A DNA stretch of 19,037 nt from Thermobaculum sp042408415 (GTDB lineage Bacteria; Chloroflexota; Chloroflexia; Thermobaculales; Thermobaculaceae): positions 1-19,037 of the forward strand of contig JBHORE010000114.1 in assembly GCA_042408415.1 (NCBI GenBank), in the 5' to 3' direction. The position numbers and the translations under genes were made by a program. Below, in pieces: positions 12,045-17,488 of this stretch (position 1 is the stretch's first letter; the number at the start of each line of letters is the position of its first letter). A model generated the notes under the pieces. That model was not told the DNA's origin, did no database searches, and worked only from the letters and a program-made list of their open reading frames with translations.

Positions 12045-13328
12045 TCAGTAGCCCTCTGCTCGAGCCATACCCCCTCCGCCAGTACGGGGCATCCGGGGCA
12101 GAGAGCGCGCGTCCGCACCCCTGTAGAGCAGGATCGTGGACCGGTAAACGACCCTTTCGCTCTGGCCTCGGCCAACTGAGTAAGCTCCAGACCAGGACTC
12201 CTCCAGGCCATCAGCGCTCGAGCTGATCATCTGGCCCCTCTTATCAAGTCTCTCGATCTTGCCGGTGACCAAGTCGTACTGCACCTGTCCGCCGTCGTAG
12301 GAATGCCAGGAGAGCACCCTTTCACCCATCACCACTGGGGAGCTTGCCAGGCAGCGGTTGTCGTCGATCCCATAAGGGCACCCTATGCGGAGAACGCGGG
12401 CTCGACCCGAGGAGATCTGGTAGAGCACCAGATATCCCGGAGATTCTAGGTCGCTCGTCCTGATCCAAGCCACGCGCCCGGCCGCCAGATCTGGATGCCA
12501 ATCGCGACCAGAGCTAGATATCACCTTCCCTCTGTGGGTGGAGAGGTCGTACAGGTAAACCCTGGCGGTGGCCGAGGGCTTGCCGGTCTCTTGGGCCGTG
12601 ATGAGGGACCACACCACCAGGTTGCCGTCGATCGCCACCTCGTGCACGTATCTGGGCCAGCGATAGGTGCGCAGGACCCGATCCCGACCACTCCTAAGAT
12701 CCACGAGGTGAACCTCGCTCGTGGGACTCAACGGATCTCCTCGCACAACGCGGTAGATCACCCTGCCAGATGATAGATCAAGCTGGGGCAGAGTCGTCGT
12801 GGAGTAACCCGGCAGGCTGGAAGCAGCCAACAGCTTACGCTGGCCTGTGGTGAGATCTAGGGCGTAGATCCATGCCCTGTTGGGCCTAGCTCCTGGGGGA
12901 ACCTTTGCGGGCACTGGTACGCCGGAGTACCACTTGTAACGCAGACCCTGCTCCTCCGCCAATTGGTACTTGGCGTACACCACCCATCGACCATCCGCCC
13001 TCGAAGACAGCACCGGACCTCGGTCCAGATCGTAGGCTCTCTGGCTGCGTAGATCGTACAGCCTGAGAAGCCGGCCTGGACCAAGCAGCAACGCGTGGGC
13101 TCCGGACACGTACTCGACACGGCCGTCCAGGGATAGTATGACGTAGTCGCAGGTGGTACGCTTATCATTTAAAATATGCAGCTCGCTCGACGGCAAACTG
13201 GCATCGGGCACAACCCCGGGCAGCCTCGAGATATCCACGGGGGGCCTTCCGCCACAAGCATCCGCCATCGCCCTGCCCGCGCCCCAAGGCAGAAGCAGCA
13301 CAGCCAACAGGAGCAACCACGCCCTCAT
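12045..13328 (-). CDS. secreted beta-propeller-like (TolB-type repeat) protein
   Basis: This 427-residue protein has a Sec signal peptide (MRAWLLLLAVLLLPWGAGRA, cleavage near AMA-DACGG). The body repeats a pattern of strands about every 45-55 residues, such as RLYDLRSQRAYDL, WIYALDLTTGQRKLL, EVHLVDLRSGRDRVL, RVYLYDLSTHRGKVI and VLYQISSGRARVL, each a YDL/VDL strand followed by a turn with Ser/Thr-Gly-Arg. This is typical of WD40/TolB-like propellers and suggests about six blades, function unknown. Cysteines near the N-terminus and in GCPYGIDDNRCL may form disulfides outside the cell. The ATG at 13328 has GGAGGT five bases upstream; the longer frame from 13370 would put a poor signal sequence in front. 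It has its own promoter and operator after the cupin gene. Confidence 0.78.
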   Translation of the reverse strand: MRAWLLLLAVLLLPWGAGRAMADACGGRPPVDISRLPGVVPDASLPSSELHILNDKRTTCDYVILSLDGRVEYVSGAHALLLGPGRLLRLYDLRSQRAYDLDRGPVLSSRADGRWVVYAKYQLAEEQGLRYKWYSGVPVPAKVPPGARPNRAWIYALDLTTGQRKLLAASSLPGYSTTTLPQLDLSSGRVIYRVVRGDPLSPTSEVHLVDLRSGRDRVLRTYRWPRYVHEVAIDGNLVVWSLITAQETGKPSATARVYLYDLSTHRGKVISSSGRDWHPDLAAGRVAWIRTSDLESPGYLVLYQISSGRARVLRIGCPYGIDDNRCLASSPVVMGERVLSWHSYDGGQVQYDLVTGKIERLDKRGQMISSSADGLEESWSGAYSVGRGQSERVVYRSTILLYRGADARSLPRMPRTGGGGMARAEGY

Positions 13329-13349
13329 TCCCGACCTCCTTGTCATACG

Positions 13350-13374
13350 GAATATGCAAAAGTAATGCATATTC
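13350..13374. promoter_or_regulatory. operator-like inverted repeat over the propeller-gene promoter
   Basis: GAATATGCA (13350-13358) and TGCATATTC (13366-13374) are perfect 9-bp inverted arms with a 7-base spacer. They cover the -10 hexamer and the expected start of the minus-strand promoter, the classical place for a repressor. The binding protein is unknown. Confidence 0.6.
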
Positions 13375-13399
13375 TATGCATGGCATGACGCCGTGTCAA
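13371..13399 (-). promoter_or_regulatory. promoter of the secreted propeller gene
   Basis: On the minus strand a consensus TTGACA (13399-13394), a 17-base spacer and TAGAAT (13376-13371) predict a start near 13364, leaving a leader of about 35 bases with GGAGGT before the ATG at 13328. The gene can therefore be expressed separately from the upstream cupin operon. Confidence 0.75.
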
Positions 13400-13416
13400 T
13401 ATCTCTGGATGAGCTT

Positions 13417-13740
13417 CTAGGTGAAGATGGTCAGCAGAAATGCACCTCCGGTCCCGGACCCGACCGCGTGGGGTTCGCCAGCGCGCAGCGCCACCACCTC
13501 CCCCTCAGCAAGTCGCCAGGCGGTCTCCTCCCCCCGCACCGTGATGTCCCCCTCCAGGACATGGATCGTGATGTCTCCAGGCGCTATGTGGCGGGGGATG
13601 TCTCCCCCGGGCGACAGCACGGCGAGCACCAGCCGCATGCTGCCATGCCTATGGATCACCTCCATCACGTAGCCCTTTTCCTCCAGATCCCGATGGGATC
13701 GCAGCGTGCGCACCTGCTCCCTCAAGTTGAAGCACCTCAT
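13417..13740 (-). CDS. cupin-domain protein
   Basis: This 107-residue protein is a single small beta-barrel cupin. Motif 1 is GDIPRHIAPGDITIHVLEGDI (with the His and the acidic end of the usual G-x5-HxH-x3,4-E-x6-G pattern partly kept) and motif 2 is EGEVVALRAGEPHAVGSG (PxGxxH). The first His-x-His is reduced, so metal binding may be weak. The ATG at 13740 is chosen because GGAGG lies seven bases upstream; the ATG at 13746 would leave only one base. It is the last gene of the leftward operon from fdxA, 21 bases after the CopD-like gene. A role in sensing or binding a small ligand of this pathway is possible but not shown. Confidence 0.8.
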   Translation of the reverse strand: MRCFNLREQVRTLRSHRDLEEKGYVMEVIHRHGSMRLVLAVLSPGGDIPRHIAPGDITIHVLEGDITVRGEETAWRLAEGEVVALRAGEPHAVGSGTGGAFLLTIFT

Positions 13741-13761
13741 AGTCATGCCTCCAAATCAACT

Positions 13762-14256
13762 CTATGGTAATCCCCTGACCAGCAGCACGGCCACAGCCAA
13801 CACGGCCAACGCTACCAGCCCCATCACCTGGGCGGCGATCGACGAGAGTCGCCTGTAGCGGGCCGCCCGGGCCACGTCCTCCCTGGAGACGTCCTTGCGA
13901 CGCATCGTCCTTCCCGCAGACACCAGCAGCAGGTCGTGCGTCAGCGACAGCACGATCATCGTGCCCACCAGCAGGACCTTAGCCACGAACAGTCTGCCCC
14001 AGCTGCTCTCCCAGAGCTCGCCGGTGAGTAGCAGCCGAGGCACGCCCCGCAGGTAGGCTATGACTAGTCCTGTAGCCACCCCCAGGGCAAGGGCTGCCCA
14101 CCCCACCACTCGGAACTTGCGCCCCACGGCGGAGATCACCTCTGTGCGCTGGGGCATCCCCCTGGTTGCCGGCACCAGCACCAGGGGGATGAACACCACC
14201 CCTCCTATCCACACCACTGCCGAGAGGATGTGCACGAACACCAGCAGCTGGTACAC
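13762..14256 (-). CDS. CopD-like four-helix membrane protein
   Basis: This 164-residue inner-membrane protein has four predicted helices: LLVFVHILSAVVWIGGVVFIPLV-type first helix with a conserved His (HILSAVVWIGG), VGWAALALGVATGLVIAYL, FVAKVLLVGTMIVLSL followed by THDLL, and a final VMGLVALAVLAVAVLLV. This matches the CopD/DUF2269-type membrane family, in which histidines in helices may bind heme or copper. The GTG start is preceded by GGGGGTGG. It lies 15 bases after the DUF2249 gene inside the operon divergent from copper nitrite reductase, so a role in copper handling or electron transfer to that enzyme is plausible but inferred. Confidence 0.78.
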   Translation of the reverse strand: MYQLLVFVHILSAVVWIGGVVFIPLVLVPATRGMPQRTEVISAVGRKFRVVGWAALALGVATGLVIAYLRGVPRLLLTGELWESSWGRLFVAKVLLVGTMIVLSLTHDLLLVSAGRTMRRKDVSREDVARAARYRRLSSIAAQVMGLVALAVLAVAVLLVRGLP

Positions 14257-14271
14257 ACAGCCACCCCCACG

Positions 14272-14523
14272 CTACCGAGCGCGCGTAATTAGCACCCGCC
14301 AGAGCTCGGGTCCCTGCTCGAGATACTCCCAGTCAAACAGCCCCTGCTTCTCGGCCATAAGCTGGTAATAGAGCGGCTTGGGGTCGTGATCCACCATGAT
14401 CAGCAACCGCTGCCCTGCATCTAGGCCATCAAGCGTCTCGAATATCAACCTGTGCCTGTCGCGGGGCTCGATCTCCCGCACATCGATGGTCATCTCGGGC
14501 GCAATGTCTCTCTCCAGACTCAT
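14272..14523 (-). CDS. single-domain DUF2249 protein
   Basis: This 83-residue protein is a complete DUF2249 domain, related in fold to TusA-like sulfur-carrier proteins. The family pattern is plain: IDVREIEPRDRHRLIFETLD at residues 13-32 and MVDHDPKPLYYQL then LFDWEYLEQGPELWRVLITR near the end (DHDPKPLYYQ is the hallmark). Members commonly sit beside genes for denitrification and NO stress, though their biochemical role is not known to me. GGAGGTGA lies five bases before the ATG and includes the stop codon of the upstream 12-TM gene, so the two are translationally linked. A second protein in this operon carries two further DUF2249 domains. Confidence 0.9.
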   Translation of the reverse strand: MSLERDIAPEMTIDVREIEPRDRHRLIFETLDGLDAGQRLLIMVDHDPKPLYYQLMAEKQGLFDWEYLEQGPELWRVLITRAR

Positions 14524-14528
14524 TTAGG

Positions 14529-15833
14529 TCACCTCCTATGTAACATACTTCTACCATCTCCCAGGGGAGCCACTCGCTTGAGCGCATGGCTCCCTATAGA
14601 GACCGCGTTGATCAGGAAACAGTCCACACCCAGCATCATCAGCAGGCCCGGCAGCCCCGTGACCGGCCAGCCTTCCAGCAAGACCAAACTGGCCGCTAGC
14701 AACCCCACTGTCCAGGCTACCCAGCCCGCAACCCCCAGCCTAACGTAGTACATCTCCTCCAGGCGAGGCACTCTGCCGCGACCGGCGAAGGGCGCGTAGC
14801 GATGCAGCCATACCAGAAAGGTGAGGATCTTGTAGAGGAAGCCTTGGATAGCCGTCTCGGCCATGCCGAAGAGTGTCAGCCACGCCGCCAGCGTCCAGAG
14901 CGCGAGAGAGTCTGCGGGTCGGGTGATCCCATAGAACAAGGCTATCGCCGAACCCACCTCGCAGATGGCGGCGGTGAGGGCGTAGGGGATGTGGATGTCG
15001 AACCTGCGACGTCGGCGGCCCTGGTAAAGCCACAGCAGGTGAGCCAGAAACAGCAGCGCCCCGAGCAGCAGCAGAAGCGCTCCCACACCCCCCAGCGGGC
15101 GGGACCCCAGCAGGGCCGCCGACGCCACGGTCCAGGTCCCAATCTCCATCAGCGCCAGCTCCGCCCACACCAGGCGCGGGACGATGCGATCCTCTGACAA
15201 GGTGAACATGCCCACCAGCCGGTAGGCCACGCCCATAAACATCATGGCCACCCAGCCCCCCAGCATCACCGTGGCGTGGGCCGCGAGCATCCGCAGGGTC
15301 ATCGGCCCCAGGAAGCCCTCCCCCTTGTTCAGGGCTAGGGTGAGCCCCAGCAGGTAGCCTAGGCCACAGTTAGAGGCCGCCAGCAGGATGTGCCATACGA
15401 CGCCGTCCCGCCTGCCCGCCCGCAGGAATGTGCCCACGATCACCCACACATACATCAGGACGGCCAGCCCAAGCAGCACGGCGCCCGCCGCCAGGAGGAC
15501 CTCCTCTATCGTGGCCAGCCCCAACGCCAGCAGCAGCGCTCCCGGCAGGTACGTCCAGAACGAGAGCAGCGCCGCCTGCTGGGCGGCCAAGGGTCGACCG
15601 AGCACCACAGGCACCAGCTGGAAGTTGGCCCCTATGATCACCGCCCCCACCACCCCCAAGGTGTTGAGGTGGACGAAGGCCAGAACATGCGGGGAGTAGA
15701 AGCTCGAACTACCAAGCGCCGGCAGGAACGGCAGGAGGCTTCCACTCAGCAGGAGCACAGCAATCCCGAGAGCCATGTACCTGCCCGGCAGACGCAGGGG
15801 AGGGGCCTGCGATGTGGAGACGGGGCCTATCAT
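14529..15833 (-). CDS. twelve-TM heme-copper-oxidase-subunit-I-like membrane protein
   Basis: This 434-residue protein has about twelve membrane helices. The patterns HVLAFVHLNTLGVVGAVIIG (early helix, two His) and AAHATVMLGGWVAMMFMGVA then YRLVGMF (middle) resemble the heme-binding helices of heme-copper-oxidase subunit I/NorB relatives and of the NnrS group, annotated in many genomes as cytochrome oxidase subunit I-like. I see no HPEVY-type Cu site, so it is probably not a normal terminal oxidase; candidates are a divergent NO reductase, a heme-based NO-responsive membrane protein or an electron-transfer anchor. Its ATG overlaps the stop of the upstream gene by four bases (ATGA), so translation is coupled. 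The setting beside nirK, DUF2249 and fdxA supports a nitrogen-oxide role by inference. Confidence 0.75.
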   Translation of the reverse strand: MIGPVSTSQAPPLRLPGRYMALGIAVLLLSGSLLPFLPALGSSSFYSPHVLAFVHLNTLGVVGAVIIGANFQLVPVVLGRPLAAQQAALLSFWTYLPGALLLALGLATIEEVLLAAGAVLLGLAVLMYVWVIVGTFLRAGRRDGVVWHILLAASNCGLGYLLGLTLALNKGEGFLGPMTLRMLAAHATVMLGGWVAMMFMGVAYRLVGMFTLSEDRIVPRLVWAELALMEIGTWTVASAALLGSRPLGGVGALLLLLGALLFLAHLLWLYQGRRRRRFDIHIPYALTAAICEVGSAIALFYGITRPADSLALWTLAAWLTLFGMAETAIQGFLYKILTFLVWLHRYAPFAGRGRVPRLEEMYYVRLGVAGWVAWTVGLLAASLVLLEGWPVTGLPGLLMMLGVDCFLINAVSIGSHALKRVAPLGDGRSMLHRR

Positions 15834-16660
15834 ACCCCACCACCCGCCGGCTTGTGGATCAGTATCTCCACCCGGCCGGACTCGATCTCGCGCGTCCTGT
15901 GAGGGTAGCCCAGCTCGTCCAGCCTTGGGTAGAGGAACATAGGGCGGCGGTGGTGGTGTACCCGCAGAGTGCTGCCCGGCGGCAGCTCCTCCAAGGCCCG
16001 CAGGATCTTCACCATGGGCTCCGGAGGCACCAGCTCGCTCACGTCGATGTTCACGACCGCATCCACCTCTTCCCAGTCAGGCTCCCAAGAACCTTCGACA
16101 GATGGGCTCTTAGTTGTACCGCTCCTATAGAACAGCACCTCCCAACGGTCGTCGGCCACCTTACGGGTCCAGTGGTCGAACCCTTTGGGGGCGAGGGCAC
16201 CGTACAACGGCACGGGCTCGAAGTTGGCTATGAGCTTGAAGCCGCCCTCGACCTCCACCTTGGAGGCCAGCTGCATGATGCGGCTGAAGGGCTCTCCTCC
16301 GGCCTGCAGTATTGGACGGACGTCCAGCTCCTCGATCTGCCTTCCCTCTAGCTTCGACACCCAAGGAGGAGGGGGCGAGGACTCCGCCTCACCCCCTTCG
16401 ATAGGATGGGAGGAGGGCGACCGGGGGAAGTCGCCTGGGGTAAGTCCAGCGGATGCGTTGAGACGGCGCACCAGGTCATCGGGATCCATGCCCGCTATCC
16501 GGGCGGCCTGCTCAACCGTCACCAGGCGGGACTGCACCTTACGAAGCACAGGATTGCGTAGCTTCTCAAAGGCGGGGCTCAGCTCCACCAGCACCTCCAG
16601 CAGGTTGGGGTACCTCCCCAACACCTGGCTGATCTTCCAATCCTTGCCTATCAGGTCCAT
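15830..16660 (-). CDS. DUF1858-DUF2249-DUF2249 fusion protein
   Basis: This 276-residue protein has an N-terminal DUF1858/ScdA-N-like domain (residues about 3-72: WKISQVLGRYPNLLEVLVEL, RNPVLRKV, RLVTVEQAARIAGMDPDDLV), a Pro/Ser-rich linker (about 75-100), a DUF2249 domain (about 105-180: IEELDVRP, LIANFEPVPLYGAL, VADDRWEVLFYR) and a second one (about 200-273: VNIDVSELVPPEPMVKILRAL, VHHHRRPMFLYPRLDELGYP). ScdA/Ric proteins pair an N-terminal domain of this type with hemerythrin and repair iron centres after NO damage; here the hemerythrin part is absent and two DUF2249 domains take its place. The start overlaps the upstream DUF59 gene by ten bases. It is probably an adaptor or repair factor in the nitrite/NO module, inferred from context. 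Confidence 0.82.
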   Translation of the reverse strand: MDLIGKDWKISQVLGRYPNLLEVLVELSPAFEKLRNPVLRKVQSRLVTVEQAARIAGMDPDDLVRRLNASAGLTPGDFPRSPSSHPIEGGEAESSPPPPWVSKLEGRQIEELDVRPILQAGGEPFSRIMQLASKVEVEGGFKLIANFEPVPLYGALAPKGFDHWTRKVADDRWEVLFYRSGTTKSPSVEGSWEPDWEEVDAVVNIDVSELVPPEPMVKILRALEELPPGSTLRVHHHRRPMFLYPRLDELGYPHRTREIESGRVEILIHKPAGGGV

Positions 16661-16953
16661 AGCCCCAGCTCCCTCCTGCCGGCCTCGGTGATCCTCTCAG
16701 GCGACCAGGGCGGATCCCATACCAGTTCGACCTCCACCTTCTCAGCATCGGGTATGATGTACCTCACGGCCTCATCCACCGCCGAGCTGATGGAGTCATG
16801 TAGTGGGCAGCCGGGCACCGTGAGCGTCATACGGATGTGCACCGATCTGCCCTCCACGCGCACGCTGTATATCAATCCTAAGTCCACTACGTTGCCCCCC
16901 AGCTCTGGGTCGTACACGAACCTCAGCGCTTCGATCACGTCATCCTCAGACAC
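16651..16953 (-). CDS. DUF59/MIP18-family iron-sulfur assembly protein (SufT/PaaD-like)
   Basis: This 100-residue protein is a stand-alone DUF59 domain, a family involved in maturation or repair of iron-sulfur proteins. The signature IEALRFVYDPELGGNVVDLG (about 7-26) and LTVPGCPLHDSISSAVDEAV with its conserved cysteine (about 44-63) are intact, followed by VEVELVWDPPWSPERITEAG. Relatives include SufT, PaaD and the eukaryotic CIA factor MIP18. The GTG at 16953 gives the normal start, MSEDDVIEALR, but has little ribosome binding sequence; a second GTG fifteen bases downstream follows GAGG and may be used. It lies 25 bases after fdxA. A role in building clusters needed by the operon is inferred. 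Confidence 0.88.
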   Translation of the reverse strand: MSEDDVIEALRFVYDPELGGNVVDLGLIYSVRVEGRSVHIRMTLTVPGCPLHDSISSAVDEAVRYIIPDAEKVEVELVWDPPWSPERITEAGRRELGLWT

Positions 16954-16978
16954 GGGTAGAGACAGGCTCTCTATGCGA

Positions 16979-17230
16979 TCAGCTCCCCTTTAGCTGGAAG
17001 TACTCGGCGTTGATGCGAATGAAATCCTGCCACTGCTCGGGCACGCTGTCCTCTGGGTAGATGGCGCTTACGGGACACTCGGGCTCACACGCCCCACAGT
17101 CTATGCACTCATCGGGGTTAATGTAGTACTGAGGGGCGTCATCGTCTGTGTAGATGCAGTCCACCGGGCAGACCTCCACGCAGGAGGCGTCCTTGACCCC
17201 TATACACGGGGCAGTGATCACGTAGGGCAT
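16979..17230 (-). CDS. fdxA: seven-iron ferredoxin, FdxA type
   Basis: This 83-residue ferredoxin holds one [3Fe-4S] and one [4Fe-4S] cluster and carries low-potential electrons in the cytoplasm. Eight cysteines are seen: C9, C17, C21, C25, C42, C45, C48 and C52. By comparison with Azotobacter FdI, C9, C17 and C52 bind the 3Fe cluster; C21, C42, C45 and C48 bind the 4Fe cluster; C25 is the free one. The motifs are C-x7-C-x3-CP-x2-C and CIDCGACEPECP. The ATG at 17230 is chosen because AAGGAG lies seven bases upstream; longer readings add a basic, unrelated segment. It is the first gene of the leftward operon and diverges from nirK, which suggests it feeds or protects the nitrite/NO pathway. 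Confidence 0.92.
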   Translation of the reverse strand: MPYVITAPCIGVKDASCVEVCPVDCIYTDDDAPQYYINPDECIDCGACEPECPVSAIYPEDSVPEQWQDFIRINAEYFQLKGS

Positions 17231-17301
17231 TTTCTTTCTCCTTTTCAGTAACCGATCTCTGCACAAGTGTAGTCCGGGCAGACAACATCTTCTTTGCTCC
17301 A

Positions 17302-17335
17302 GCGCAAACTACTGCGCGAATTCGCAGAAACTACC
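17302..17335. repeat. direct repeats in the fdxA-nirK divergent region
   Basis: Two copies of a CGCA(G)AAACTAC motif lie 22 bases apart (AAACTAC at 17306-17312 and 17328-17334), about two helical turns. GCGAATTCGC (17315-17324), a perfect 10-bp palindrome, sits between them. Related AACTATCC octamers recur at 17386-17393 and 17446-17453. The 258-base gap 17231-17488 has no convincing gene; the repeats are candidates for the regulator of both operons. No FNR-type box was found. Confidence 0.45.
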
Positions 17336-17488
17336 CCAAAGGGTGGGAGTGGCTTCTCCGCTCTCGTACGCGTGGACAGGTTCAGAACTATCCCCCTAGA
17401 CGACCAGAACCACCCCTGCGGCCGTGTCGGGGAGAGCACTCCCGAAACTATCCTAGGGGTAGAGATCTGGAGAAAGGAGGCGTGAAGA

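Noticed and set aside
12025..12059. GCAGAGG/CCTCTGC inverted repeat spanning two convergent stop codons
   Set aside because: The 21-base loop and absence of a T-run on either strand make it weak as a bidirectional terminator.
13329..13370. Upstream ATG (13370) for the secreted propeller protein
   Set aside because: It has no ribosome binding site, would lie within the operator, and puts an atypical segment ahead of a clean signal peptide starting at 13328 with GGAGGT.
17294..17485. A 63-codon open frame between fdxA and nirK
   Set aside because: It has no ribosome binding site, no recognisable protein features, and sits across the repeats and divergent regulatory region.
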